From contig JACQEN010000008.1 in assembly GCA_016200585.1 (NCBI GenBank), positions 1-38,806 of the forward strand: a DNA stretch of 38,806 bases. The letters run 5' to 3'. This stretch comes from Deltaproteobacteria bacterium (lineage in GTDB: Bacteria > Desulfobacterota > Binatia > HRBIN30). Positions 22,291 to 31,637 of the stretch are shown here, piece by piece. Below the pieces are notes generated by a model that saw nothing but the letters and a program-made list of their open reading frames with translations, ran no database searches and had not been told where the DNA came from. The first letter of the stretch is position 1; the number at the start of each line of letters is the position of its first letter. The position numbers and the translations under genes were made by a program.

Positions 22291-24570
22291 TCAAACACGC
22301 CGCTGCGCGGAAGCGTAGCCGATGATGACGGCAAGAAATGTCATCCCGGAAAGCAACGAAGCAAGGCGGAAGCTCTGCGGCGCATACTCGAAGACGACGG
22401 TGTGCCTGCCGGCATCAACCGCTACGGCGCGCAGGAAACAGTCGGCACGAACGATCGGCGCAACAGTGCCGTCGACGGTAGCGCGCCACCCGGGATAAAA
22501 CGCATCCGACAAGACAAGATAACCCGCCCCCGCGGCACGAAGTTGAGCTCGTACTCGCTGTGGACCTATTTCCAGCGATTCGATTTCGCCTAGCGCAACA
22601 GGTTCTGAACCAACGGGATTTCGCTCAGCGACGAGCAGATCGCGGCCGACCTCGAACGTCGCCGACAGCAGTTCATCGGCGCAATGTTGTGTGACGACTC
22701 GCGCCTGCGCTGCGGCAACGAAAAAGGCGCGACTCAGTGCCTGCGGATTCTCATAAACAACCGCATTGCTGCTGCGAAACCGCACCTTCCACGGCGTCGA
22801 GCCGCTGAGCCATTGGCTGACCTGCGATGGCTGCTCTGGGCTGGCAATGACGAATCGCACCGCCAGCAGGTCGAGCAAGCGCGGGTCGAGATGCTGCCGT
22901 GGCGGTATCAACGCTCCCGTAAACACATCGTACGCGTCGGAGCCGTCGGCGCCGTTGATGAGTCTTCCAAGCTCCTCGAAGTCCCGCGACGATAGAGGCT
23001 CGAAGTCGTTGAGTACCGGTACTTCGAAGTAGGTACCGATTTTCGCCCAGGCGCGTCCGTCGCCAATCGGCAGCAGAGAAAGCACGCGGCTCGGGCCCGC
23101 AGCTCGGAGGCGATCAAAGACATCGGCAAAGGGCCGATAGAGCTCGTCGACCCGGTGCGCCGGCAACGTATCCGGCTGATAGAGCAAGACCGGCGTCGCA
23201 ACGACGAAGAAGATCGCCAGCAGGTTGGCGACAACCAGGGGACGTCTCGTCGTCATTTGCCGGCTGCGGCGCTTCAAAAGAAGGAGCAGCGCCAGCGGCA
23301 CGGCATCGAAGAACAGCGCCAATACCCAAAGGCGCCATAGCCCCAAGTGAACGAGGGTGGCGACCTTGGCGGACAACAAAAGTGCCAACACCAAGAGGAA
23401 GCCGGCGCGCCCGCTGCGTCGCGGAGCAGGGCTCCACAGGAGACTCTCGGATCCCGCTGCAGCCAAAACCGCCAAGCACAGGGGCAGCAGGTTCAGCCAT
23501 CGGCCCGGAACGCGGAACCACGATAGGGTCGGTATATTCTGCAACCAGACAAAGAGCGGCGTTGCCGGTCCGATCGACAGAAGACCGATCAAGACCGCTG
23601 CCAGCGCAAAGAACCAGGCAACACTGCGCCGCGACCACAGGCAGAAACCGGATATGCCCAGAACAAGGATCAGGCTGCTGGCACTGCTGAGAGTTGGAAC
23701 GCCGCGCACGCGTTCGACCAGCATCTCCCACAGCGGCGCGGTGAAAGCCGCTTGCTGGGCCGGCGCCAGGGAACCGGGGGCGCGCACACTGAGCTCGGCA
23801 AGCTCGAGGGTCGGCAGCCACTGCGCCGCGGTCAATCCCGCCGTCAGCACAGCGGCGATGGCAAGCGCGAGCACCACACGTACGCGCGTGATCGCCGCCC
23901 CGTCGGGATCTGTGCCGAGCCGCACGAGCGCATAGGTCGCGAGCAACCACGCGCTGCGCACGATGGTGTCGGCATCGCCCCCAAGAACGTGCAAGGCCCA
24001 AACGATTGCCATCGTTGCCACCGCACGCGGCGACGGCGAGGCGATGACGGTTTCGCAGCACGCAAACAACGCCGGAAGCCAGGCCAAGCAGATGAGCTCG
24101 TCGGGAAGATAGATCACCTTGCCGATCAGAATGCTCGAGAAGCCGTAGGCGACACCGCCCGTAGCCGCGGCCATTGGACGCAGTGACAGCCGGCGGCACC
24201 AGGCGTACATCGCGAACGTCGCGATCAAGTGGTGCAGCAGCGACGTGAACAGCCATGCGCTGCCGAGGGGTAGAATCAGGTAGAGCGCGTTGAGGGGATA
24301 CAACGCCGCGACCTGCTGGGTTGCCATCAGCGGCGTCCCAAGAGCTTGATAGGGGTTCCACAGAGGCACGATCCCGGCGCGCCACTGGCGGGCAGCCTCA
24401 CGTAGCAGGGGCAGCCAGTAGCCGACGACGTCGAAGTTGGCGAAAATCTGTACCTGGTCGCCCGATGTCGGCCAAACCCGCAATCCCCAGAAGACAATGC
24501 ACGCCGCAAACAGCAGAAAGCGGACGCTCTCTGCATCGCCACGTTCTGCTGCGGATCTCGACCTCTGCAT
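22291..24570 (-). CDS. YfhO-family multi-pass membrane protein (second copy)
   Basis: A 759-residue integral membrane protein with about a dozen helices and a soluble C-terminal domain. It shares the family ending with the protein at 13050-15341: LVLSDAFYPGWRATVDG and AGRHTVVFEYAPQSFRLA. The first extracytoplasmic loop (FANFDVVGYWLPLLREA then LWNPYQALGTPLMA) carries the aspartate and asparagine-proline residues typical of YfhO. The family belongs to the GT-C-like transferases, and known members attach sugars to cell-wall polymers. The ATG at 24570 was chosen because it begins a short basic segment before helix one; a longer in-frame start at 24630 overlaps the opposite gene's upstream region. 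It lies inside the polysaccharide locus, so glycan transfer onto a surface polymer is a reasonable inference. Confidence 0.82.
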   Translation of the reverse strand: MQRSRSAAERGDAESVRFLLFAACIVFWGLRVWPTSGDQVQIFANFDVVGYWLPLLREAARQWRAGIVPLWNPYQALGTPLMATQQVAALYPLNALYLILPLGSAWLFTSLLHHLIATFAMYAWCRRLSLRPMAAATGGVAYGFSSILIGKVIYLPDELICLAWLPALFACCETVIASPSPRAVATMAIVWALHVLGGDADTIVRSAWLLATYALVRLGTDPDGAAITRVRVVLALAIAAVLTAGLTAAQWLPTLELAELSVRAPGSLAPAQQAAFTAPLWEMLVERVRGVPTLSSASSLILVLGISGFCLWSRRSVAWFFALAAVLIGLLSIGPATPLFVWLQNIPTLSWFRVPGRWLNLLPLCLAVLAAAGSESLLWSPAPRRSGRAGFLLVLALLLSAKVATLVHLGLWRLWVLALFFDAVPLALLLLLKRRSRQMTTRRPLVVANLLAIFFVVATPVLLYQPDTLPAHRVDELYRPFADVFDRLRAAGPSRVLSLLPIGDGRAWAKIGTYFEVPVLNDFEPLSSRDFEELGRLINGADGSDAYDVFTGALIPPRQHLDPRLLDLLAVRFVIASPEQPSQVSQWLSGSTPWKVRFRSSNAVVYENPQALSRAFFVAAAQARVVTQHCADELLSATFEVGRDLLVAERNPVGSEPVALGEIESLEIGPQRVRAQLRAAGAGYLVLSDAFYPGWRATVDGTVAPIVRADCFLRAVAVDAGRHTVVFEYAPQSFRLASLLSGMTFLAVIIGYASAQRRV

Positions 24571-24652
24571 GTTTGACGCTGTGTAGGTGGTGCAGTATGC
24601 GGTCGGCTTCCATGCCGCCCGGCGCCGCACCGTATCGGGAAAGGAACAAGGA

Positions 24653-26245
24653 GTGAAGCGCTCGACGTGGCCGGCAGGGGCGATCGACGGGTTGGCGGTC
24701 TTCGTCCTGTCGGTTCTCTATCTGCGAGCCTTGCCCGACTGTTTCAGCTTTTTCGACGAAGGTATCTTCGCCACGATCGCCGACCGGCTGGTGCGCGGCG
24801 ATCGGTTGTACAGCGACGTCGTGACGCACTACATGCCGGGCAGCTTCTGGCTGTTGATGCTGGCCTTCAAAACGGCCGGCAGCTCGGTTGCCACGTTGCG
24901 CTGGTGTCTGACTCTCCTAGCCTCCGTTGCTGCCGTCGCCATCTGGTCGCTGGCAAGGCAACAGGCGAACCGCGCTGCAGCCATCCTGGCCGGACTATCA
25001 CCGATCGTCGTTTGCTATCCGATCTGGTGGATGGCCAGCCCGCATTGGTTCAGCACGTTCGCGGCGCTGGGTGCGGCGGTCTTGGCAACTGCCAGCGTCA
25101 CCAGCAACCGCCCGGTCCTCTGCCTGCTCGGCGCCGGGAGCTTTGCCGGAGTGACGTTCCTGTTCTTGCAACCAGTCGGCGTCGCCGTGGCGGTCTTGCT
25201 GCTTACAGCTGTGCTCGTCGACAGTCGATTGGCAACGTCATCGGCAATCGCCTTCCGGCGCGCTCTTGCCGTTGCAGCAGGTACGGCCGTCTCCTTGGCG
25301 ATTGCCGCCGTTTGCGTCGCCTTCGAAGGGTCATTGACGCCGGCTGTGTCGCAAACGCTGAGCTGGGGCCTGCGTCACTACAGCGGTGCCTTTCGCATCG
25401 CCTACGGATCGATTCCGTTCGGAGTCAGCAACAGCGCCGACGTACGCTTCTGCGCTCACGTCTTCGCCTTTGCCGTACCGCCACTCTACGGTCTGATCCT
25501 GACAACCTTGTTTCGCTGCTACGGGCGCGCCGCAGTCGAGCCGCGCGATCGCCAATTGTTGATGTTCAGCGCGGCGGCGTTCGGTTTGTTCGTCGGCAAT
25601 CTCTACTACCCCGATGTGGTGCACCTGGCGACGGCAGCGCCTGCGGCTTTCGTTGCTTTGGCGGCAACGCTCGCCCGCAGCCGCGCTGCACACAGCGGCG
25701 TGCAGATCGCGGTTTTGCTGCTCTGGGCCGGGTCGCTGCTGGTAATCGGAAGCACGAGCTTGCGCCGGCATGAAATCGAGTGTCCGGCAACGGTCGAGAC
25801 GGCACGCGGGCCGATCGCCGCCACCGAAGAGACGGCTCGAGACCTGCGCCAGCTGCTGCCCTACGTCGCAAGCAACATCTCTCCCGGCGCGTCGCTCTTC
25901 GTTTACCCGTACGCGCCGGGGTACGAATTCCTCCTCGACCGCAGGAACCCCACGCGTTACGCGTACCTGCTCCCCTACCTGCCGATCGCCAACTTACCGC
26001 TCGCCGCAAACAACCCCGGCAACGAGGCTGAGCTGGACGAAATCGCCGGCGAGTTGGAGCGCACGCGGCCCCAGTTCATTCTCCTCAGCCCGCTCTCCGG
26101 CGGGCCGATGCTGATGACCTACGATACGCCGGTCGAACGCTACATCCGCGCTGGGTATCATGTCGTTCAAACGTTCCACCTCACGGCATTGCTCGAACGG
26201 GACGCACCCGGTCGAGGCGATCCGGGAGCGCCCTTCCAGCCCTGA
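24653..26245 (+). CDS. GT-C-like membrane glycosyltransferase
   Basis: A 530-residue multi-pass membrane protein resembling the PMT/ArnT (GT39/GT83) group, which transfers sugars from polyprenyl phosphates on the outer face of the inner membrane. The acidic first loop after helix one reads FFDEGIFATIADRLVRGDRLY, where D-E is the expected catalytic site, followed by YMPGSFWLLMLAF. About ten hydrophobic helices follow and a soluble C-terminal part begins near residue 365. The start is GTG at 24653, preceded by GGGAAAGGAA. It is divergent from the second YfhO gene, leaving 82 nt for both promoters. The sugar and acceptor are unknown. It could instead be a family of unknown function with the same topology. 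Confidence 0.72.
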   Translation: MKRSTWPAGAIDGLAVFVLSVLYLRALPDCFSFFDEGIFATIADRLVRGDRLYSDVVTHYMPGSFWLLMLAFKTAGSSVATLRWCLTLLASVAAVAIWSLARQQANRAAAILAGLSPIVVCYPIWWMASPHWFSTFAALGAAVLATASVTSNRPVLCLLGAGSFAGVTFLFLQPVGVAVAVLLLTAVLVDSRLATSSAIAFRRALAVAAGTAVSLAIAAVCVAFEGSLTPAVSQTLSWGLRHYSGAFRIAYGSIPFGVSNSADVRFCAHVFAFAVPPLYGLILTTLFRCYGRAAVEPRDRQLLMFSAAAFGLFVGNLYYPDVVHLATAAPAAFVALAATLARSRAAHSGVQIAVLLLWAGSLLVIGSTSLRRHEIECPATVETARGPIAATEETARDLRQLLPYVASNISPGASLFVYPYAPGYEFLLDRRNPTRYAYLLPYLPIANLPLAANNPGNEAELDEIAGELERTRPQFILLSPLSGGPMLMTYDTPVERYIRAGYHVVQTFHLTALLERDAPGRGDPGAPFQP

Positions 26246-26248
26246 CGC

Positions 26249-27427
26249 TCAACGTCCCAGCCTGGCCTTGCGCACCAGGAACGGCTTCTCGACGAAGTGA
26301 TAACTGAGCGCCGCGATTGCTGTGGTGCCCAATGCCAGCGCCGCAAGGATGGCGAAGTCCTGCGCCTCCCAGCCGGCAAAGGTCCGCTGATCTCGAGGAG
26401 GCAGCAGCCCAAAAGCGAGATAGAGAAACGGCAGATGCAAGAGGTAGATCGAGTACGACCAGCGCCCGACGGCTGCGACAACCGGGTTGACGATCAACCA
26501 ACGCAGCCGCAGCGGCGCGAGCAGCACCATCCAGACAGTCGCCGCCCAAAAGGCAGCCTCCGCGACGTGCCAAGCGTGAGCCGTAAGCTCCATTTCCCAC
26601 AGGCCGGCAAACGCGACGTAACGCAGCAGCCAACCGAAGAGCAACACCACAGCAAATGAGCACGCGTCGCCGCCGCCGCTGCGCAGCACGCTGGATGCAG
26701 CCCAGCACTGGAAACGTTGAGCGTAACGCAGGTAGAGCCAGGCACAGACGATCCCGGCTGCAAACATTGGCGCACGACCGAGCACGGATTGGCGCAACGC
26801 CAGTTCGGCGCCCATGCTGATCGGCAAGGCAACGCCGGCGGCGATCCAGACGTAGGCACCGCCAAACAGCAAGACGGCGGTAACGCCGATGCGCCGGCGC
26901 TGCAAAAGGTACGGGAGCAGCGGTAGCAGGAGGTAGAACTGGACCTCGGTTGCCAAGCTCCACCACACGCCGTTCAACGGCGCCAGCAACGCATTGAAGC
27001 GCGGGAAAGAGCTCAAGAAGATCAGATACGGAATGCACTTGAGCAGGTCGTGCACACCGTGCGCCATAAGCACCGTTGTCGCCACGACGACCAGCCAATA
27101 GAGCGGCAAGATACGCAGCGCCCGGCGTTCGTAGTATCTTTTCCGATCAACCGGCTTACCGCCCGCGGCTTCTTCGAGAAACGGCAGCGATAGGAGAAAC
27201 GCGCTCAGGATGAAGAACAGACTCACTCCCGTGTGGCCGGCCTGCACAAAGGCGCGCCACGGACCAACCCAGACGCCGAGCCGCTGACCGTGCGACCCGT
27301 CAATGAATCCCGCTGCGTGGTAGACAAAGACCAGTGCGATGGCGATACCGCGCAAACACTCGAGCTCCGGCAGGTAGCGAGCTGTCGACTGCGGCCGCTG
27401 CATCAAATCCGGCGCTAGCTGCGGCAT
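26249..27427 (-). CDS. OafA/YrhL-type acyltransferase 3 membrane protein
   Basis: A 392-residue integral membrane O-acyltransferase, normally transferring acetyl or another acyl group from acyl-CoA to sugars of surface polysaccharides. The family N terminus is clear: YLPELECLRGIAIALVFVYHAAGF, with the conserved histidine in VYHA, then VSLFFILSAFLL, then RYYERRALRILPLYW. The motif WSLATEVQFYLLLPLL and the last helices ending SYHFVEKPFL match. It lacks a C-terminal SGNH domain. The ATG at 27427 lies 10 nt after the flippase stop; a second in-frame ATG at 27403 is possible. It is the last gene of the large minus-strand operon and fits a role in decorating the repeat unit. Confidence 0.9.
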   Translation of the reverse strand: MPQLAPDLMQRPQSTARYLPELECLRGIAIALVFVYHAAGFIDGSHGQRLGVWVGPWRAFVQAGHTGVSLFFILSAFLLSLPFLEEAAGGKPVDRKRYYERRALRILPLYWLVVVATTVLMAHGVHDLLKCIPYLIFLSSFPRFNALLAPLNGVWWSLATEVQFYLLLPLLPYLLQRRRIGVTAVLLFGGAYVWIAAGVALPISMGAELALRQSVLGRAPMFAAGIVCAWLYLRYAQRFQCWAASSVLRSGGGDACSFAVVLLFGWLLRYVAFAGLWEMELTAHAWHVAEAAFWAATVWMVLLAPLRLRWLIVNPVVAAVGRWSYSIYLLHLPFLYLAFGLLPPRDQRTFAGWEAQDFAILAALALGTTAIAALSYHFVEKPFLVRKARLGR

Positions 27428-27437
27428 GCCAGACGAT

Positions 27438-28946
27438 TCAAGCCGCGCGCTCCGGCGCAAAAAGCTGCCGAATGAGGACCACGTCGCCACGGCCCACTCC
27501 ACCCAGAGCCGCAAGCACGGCCAGGTAACTTCCGACCGCTGTGACGGCGGCCGGCAGACCGTCGAGGTGGAGGAGCCACACCATGCCCCACGCGCCGCCG
27601 ATGCTTGCCAGGGGCCGCAGTGTCTCACGCAAGCACACCGCGATAAACCCCGCGGTAGAAGGATGCAGGGCCCAAAAGACGAAGCCGACGAGATTTGCCA
27701 AGACCGTCGCCGCGGCAGCGCCCGAAGCTCCGTACCGCGGGATGAGCCAGAAGTTGATCGCAACGTCTGCAACCAGCGCCACCAGACTCACCAGCAACAT
27801 CAAGCGGTGCAGCGACTGCACGATGAAGAGGTTGAGATACACGGCGCCGGTGTAGGCAAAGAACATCCCCCACGCCAGGATCACCAGCGGCACCCCGCTG
27901 CTACGGTAGGCGGCGCCGAAGAAGACGTCGATCATTTCATCGCGCGTCAGAGTCAGCACCAGGGCGATCGGCAGCACCGTCGCCGCCAGGTACTTGAAGC
28001 TCAAGCGATAGGTTTCGTGAAAGCGCTGCGGTGCCGAGTGCTGCGTCGACGCCAGCAGAGGAAATACCGTCATCATCAACGCTTCGGGGAAAACGCTAAG
28101 GGCTTCGGTCACACGCACGCCGATCGCGTAGCGACCCACTTCCTCGGCGCCGCTCAGCTGGTACAGCAGAATCTGATCGAGCCGCATGGCGAGCATAAAC
28201 ATGAGCACGAACAGACCGACCTCACCCGCGTCGCGCAGCAGGAACTTCATCATCTGTGGCTGCAGCCGCAACGACGGCCGCAAGTGACGCAACGTCAAAG
28301 CCATCAAGACACTGAGGGTGATCATCCCGTTGATCAATTGCGCATAGAACACGGAGCGCACGGGAAGATGCAGCGACACGCAAATCGACGCCAACGCCAA
28401 GAAGAGCGCGCTTGACGGCAGGGTAACCGCAAAGATGTACCGCACCTCGAAACGACTCTGAAAGAAGCCGCGCAAGAGGCTATCGATCGACAGCGGCAGG
28501 CCAAGTGCGGCAACGAGAATGCACCAGCGCACGTCGGCCGGCACGCCGAGCACGATTGCTACGACATAGGCAGCCGGTATGACAACGGCGCTGAAAGCCA
28601 GCTTCAACAAAATTGCGTTGCCGATGATCTGATCCGATTCCTTCGGCGCGCGCGACAGCTCGCGCGTCACGACACGTTCCATTCCAAGATCGACCAGAAA
28701 CGACGCAAAGAAGATGTAGACGCCAACGAACGAGTAGACGCCGAAGCCCTCTTGGCCGAGTCCACGAGCCAGGACCAACGTCGTGGCAAAGGCCAACGCT
28801 TTGTGCGCCACGGTGCCGCCGAGACCGATCAGAGTGTTGTGCGCCAGCTTCCGCAGACGGGGCATTGCCGCGGCGGGAGAATGCGAGGGACGCCCCCTCC
28901 GAGGTCGCTCCGGGCTGTCGGCCGAGGGCTCATCCGAGGGTGACAT
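27438..28946 (-). CDS. Polysaccharide flippase, Wzx/MATE-like
   Basis: A 502-residue polytopic inner-membrane protein that should flip lipid-linked oligosaccharide units to the periplasm. A Pro/Arg-rich cytosolic N terminus (about 35 residues) precedes the first helices: HNTLIGLGGTVAHKALAFATTLVLARGLGQEGFGVYSFV, where the G-x-E-x-F-G-x-Y-S-F loop is the family hallmark. About 12-14 helices follow (for example FVLMFMLAMRLDQILLYQLSG and VLTLTRDEMIDVFFG). An internal ATG at 28865 is an alternative start that trims the basic tail. Its position near the end of the glycosyltransferase operon is typical of Wzx-dependent loci. A Wzy polymerase is not clearly identifiable nearby. Confidence 0.88.
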   Translation of the reverse strand: MSPSDEPSADSPERPRRGRPSHSPAAAMPRLRKLAHNTLIGLGGTVAHKALAFATTLVLARGLGQEGFGVYSFVGVYIFFASFLVDLGMERVVTRELSRAPKESDQIIGNAILLKLAFSAVVIPAAYVVAIVLGVPADVRWCILVAALGLPLSIDSLLRGFFQSRFEVRYIFAVTLPSSALFLALASICVSLHLPVRSVFYAQLINGMITLSVLMALTLRHLRPSLRLQPQMMKFLLRDAGEVGLFVLMFMLAMRLDQILLYQLSGAEEVGRYAIGVRVTEALSVFPEALMMTVFPLLASTQHSAPQRFHETYRLSFKYLAATVLPIALVLTLTRDEMIDVFFGAAYRSSGVPLVILAWGMFFAYTGAVYLNLFIVQSLHRLMLLVSLVALVADVAINFWLIPRYGASGAAAATVLANLVGFVFWALHPSTAGFIAVCLRETLRPLASIGGAWGMVWLLHLDGLPAAVTAVGSYLAVLAALGGVGRGDVVLIRQLFAPERAA

Positions 28947-28971
28947 GGCCTGTTTCCGCTTCCTGCCCGCG

Positions 28972-29904
28972 CTAAGGCTGCAACCCGAGGCGCTTCAACG
29001 GCAGACGCCCCAGGACTCCATCCGCAAAGCCGCGCAAAAGCCACAAGTACGATTTCAGGCGCTCGCCGCGCCACAGCGCCGAGAGCATCCAAATCGTCAC
29101 GCCGCTGAAAAACAGCGTGACGAACTTGAGGAGCTGCAGCAGGCTGGCGTGCTTGCGGGCAAAGAGAATGCTGTTGCGGCCGAGAAAGTAGAGCACCGGG
29201 AACGGCATCTTCGAGTCCGGATGCGCCGCACCAAATCCCTTGTGATAGATCACCGCGTGGCCGTTGTAGACGATGCGGAATCCCGCCTGGCGCGCCCTTT
29301 CGCACCAGTCGACATCCTCGTGGTAACCGAAGAAGTTTTCATCGAAGCCGCCGACCTTCTCGATGGCTGCCCGGCTCTTCATGACGCCGTTGCCGATGAC
29401 CCAGTCGACGTCCTTGACGCAAGTAAACTCCGGACCATCGGGCTGCCGTGATCCGACCAGCCGTACGAGGTCGCGATCGTAGCGCAGCTCGCCATAGGCA
29501 CCCCACACCATGTTGTGATCGTCCATCAAGATGTTCTTCGTGCCCACGGCGCCGATGCGCGGATCACTTTCGGCAACGCGCACGAGCTCGTCGAGCATGT
29601 CGGGATGCAGCTCGATATCGTTGTTCAACAGCAACACGTAGTCGGCCCCACGCTCCAAGGCGTCCTGCATGCCGCGGTTGTTGCCGCCACAAAAGCCGAG
29701 GTTCTTCTCCATCACCAGGACGCGCTGCTCCGGATGAGCGGCACGAATGGCTTCGACGCTGCCGTCGGTCGACGCGTTGTCGATGACGGTCGCATCCCAA
29801 TTCGGGTAGCGGATGCGTGACAACGTCGGCAAGCAGTGCAGAACGTCTTGTTTGCCGTTCCAGTTGAGAATGACGATCGAAACATGCGGTCGTTGTGCCG
29901 CCAT
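28972..29904 (-). CDS. GT2 glycosyltransferase
   Basis: A 310-residue inverting GT-A-fold glycosyltransferase. It has the opening strand VSIVILNWNGKQD, VIDNASTDGS with the UDP-binding aspartate, GFCGGNNRGM, the DxD-like LLLNNDIEL and the acceptor/base motif GYHEDVDWCERAR. Such enzymes commonly transfer rhamnose or other deoxyhexoses from dTDP-sugars. The C terminus has a membrane-associating helix (FVTLFFSGVTIWMLSAL) and the ending RGFADGVLGRLPLKRLGL shared with neighbouring GT2 proteins. The ATG at 29904 follows GGGGAGCG. It starts 10 nt after the next GT2 gene and is followed 25 nt later by the flippase. Confidence 0.92.
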   Translation of the reverse strand: MAAQRPHVSIVILNWNGKQDVLHCLPTLSRIRYPNWDATVIDNASTDGSVEAIRAAHPEQRVLVMEKNLGFCGGNNRGMQDALERGADYVLLLNNDIELHPDMLDELVRVAESDPRIGAVGTKNILMDDHNMVWGAYGELRYDRDLVRLVGSRQPDGPEFTCVKDVDWVIGNGVMKSRAAIEKVGGFDENFFGYHEDVDWCERARQAGFRIVYNGHAVIYHKGFGAAHPDSKMPFPVLYFLGRNSILFARKHASLLQLLKFVTLFFSGVTIWMLSALWRGERLKSYLWLLRGFADGVLGRLPLKRLGLQP

Positions 29905-29914
29905 CCACGCTCCC

Positions 29915-30823
29915 CTAGTCCAACCCCAAAGCGTTCAAAGGCACCGGACGACGCAGCAGTCCGTCACGCAATCCCTGCAGGCGCAGGCGAAAGCCCGCCC
30001 ACTCACCACGGCGACAACGAAACGTCCCCTCTTTGATGAGGTTGACCGCGAGATGCACGACGTAGCTGACGCATTGCGTCCAATTGGCGTTCTTACGAAC
30101 GAAGAGGACGCTGTTGCGCGCCGAAAGATAGGTAATCGGACTCAAGTAGCCGCCGCCCGTCGAGGCGTGCATGCGATGGCGGACCAGCGCACGCGGCACA
30201 TAGGCGACCCGATACCCATGCCGGCGAGCACGCACGCACCAGTCGAGGTCTTCGTGATAGGCAAAAAACTCTTCATCGAACATGCCGTTGATCTCGAGCG
30301 CCTTGCGGCGTAGCAGCATGGCGCAGCCGGAGATGTAGTCGACATATTCGAGCTCGTTGTAGCGCGACAGATCCGACTCCATCCAGCCGCGTTGCTGAAC
30401 CAACTGGCCGTGATAGGTGAGCACACCATAGGCGGTATGGATGCGTGGCGGATCCTCCTGCGTCAGAGTTTTTGCGCCTACCGCCGCGAGCGACGCATCG
30501 CATTCGAGGACGGCAACCAGCTCTCGCAAGCAGTCACGATCGACAACCGCGTCGTTGTTGACCAGCAGCACGGCATCGGCCCCGAGCTTCATGGCCTCTT
30601 CGATGCCACGGTTCGAGCCGCCGGCGAAACCTTGATTCTCCCGATTGCGCACGATGATGGCATTGGCGCAGGCCGCTTGCACGGCGGCCGCCGGGTCCTG
30701 CTCGGAACCGTTGTCGACGACGATGATCCACTCCGGCTTCCGGGCCGCGGACACCAAGCTCGCGACGCACAACCGCGTCAGCTCGGCTTGATTCCAATTC
30801 ACGGTGACGGCGGCGACACGCAT
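29915..30823 (-). CDS. GT2 glycosyltransferase
   Basis: A 302-residue GT-A glycosyltransferase, paralogous to the downstream GT2. Key motifs are VAAVTVNWNQAEL, IVVDNGSEQD, GFAGGSNRGI, LLVNNDAVVD and AYHEDLDWCVRAR. The C-terminal segment ends LQGLRDGLLRRPVPLNALGL, matching its paralogues. It starts 4 nt after the methyltransferase stop and ends 10 nt before the next GT2 gene, so it is translated from the same operon. The donor is unknown. The N-terminal asparagine and N-N-D motif argue for a metal-dependent nucleotide-sugar transferase of the dTDP-rhamnose-like group. Confidence 0.92.
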   Translation of the reverse strand: MRVAAVTVNWNQAELTRLCVASLVSAARKPEWIIVVDNGSEQDPAAAVQAACANAIIVRNRENQGFAGGSNRGIEEAMKLGADAVLLVNNDAVVDRDCLRELVAVLECDASLAAVGAKTLTQEDPPRIHTAYGVLTYHGQLVQQRGWMESDLSRYNELEYVDYISGCAMLLRRKALEINGMFDEEFFAYHEDLDWCVRARRHGYRVAYVPRALVRHRMHASTGGGYLSPITYLSARNSVLFVRKNANWTQCVSYVVHLAVNLIKEGTFRCRRGEWAGFRLRLQGLRDGLLRRPVPLNALGLD

Positions 30824-30827
30824 CGAC

Positions 30828-31637
30828 TCAGACTCGCCGGGCGACCGCCAAGACTCCTCCCGCGATCATCCATGGTGAAATCATGTTGGCAACCGCTTGC
30901 ACAAAGCGGCCGCGCGCATTGAGCTCCCAGCGCTTGCGTCCCGGAGCCATGTCGAAAAGACCGATGCGATATCCGAAGAACGAGGAGGAATCGACCCACA
31001 GGCCTTTGCCCAGTGGTGGAACGAAGTCGTCGGCGTGCATCGACAAGACCTCGAACCCGGCTTGGTGCAGAAAGCTCTTGAGCTCCTTGCCGCTGAAGCG
31101 ATACTCGGCGAAGTCGAGCTTCAGCCCGGCACGGCGCTTCTGCCAATCGCGCAGCTTGCGCAGGTGGTTGATCACGCAACGGCGAAAGGGATTGTTGTAA
31201 GGCACGGCGACAAGGGCGATGCCACCGGAGCGCAGGACGCGCCGCAGCTCACGTAACGCCGGTACCGGCCCGGCAGGATCGTGCTCGATCACGCCGAGCG
31301 AGATGATGCCGCCGAGTGTTTCATCACGGATCGGCAGCCGCTGGGTGTCCGCGGTAAAAAGATGTCCGCCACCTTCGGCATGCTCGGCCTGCACCAGCGC
31401 CGCATGGGCGTAGTCGGTTCCGAACACCTGGAAACCGCGTTGGCGTAGATAGAAGACCCAGCGCGCCAGCCCGCAACCGGCATCGAGAATCGGTTGGTTG
31501 CGCGGCAAGCTGTCGAGGAAGGTCTGCAACGTCGTCTCGTGGTCGCACATCTCCACGTGATCGGCGACGCTGTCGAAGCTCCAGAAAATCTGACTGGCTT
31601 CGATGCCGCTGTCCACCGTGTAATAGGTGAAGCTCAT
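30828..31637 (-). CDS. SAM-dependent methyltransferase in the glycosyltransferase operon
   Basis: A 269-residue class I methyltransferase. Motif I is ILDAGCGLARWVFYL, with an acidic TDYAHAAL, then DTQRLPIRDETLGGIISLGVIEH and RVLRSGGIALVAVPYNNPF. It most likely methylates a hydroxyl or carboxyl on a sugar in the growing unit. The ATG at 31637 overlaps the upstream GT2 stop as ATGA, which marks it as the true start; a far longer open frame upstream is antisense to nothing but is non-homologous sequence. A C-terminal hydrophobic segment (ANMISPWMIAGGVLAVARRV) could touch the membrane. It is followed by a GT2 gene after 4 nt. Confidence 0.87.
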   Translation of the reverse strand: MSFTYYTVDSGIEASQIFWSFDSVADHVEMCDHETTLQTFLDSLPRNQPILDAGCGLARWVFYLRQRGFQVFGTDYAHAALVQAEHAEGGGHLFTADTQRLPIRDETLGGIISLGVIEHDPAGPVPALRELRRVLRSGGIALVAVPYNNPFRRCVINHLRKLRDWQKRRAGLKLDFAEYRFSGKELKSFLHQAGFEVLSMHADDFVPPLGKGLWVDSSSFFGYRIGLFDMAPGRKRWELNARGRFVQAVANMISPWMIAGGVLAVARRV

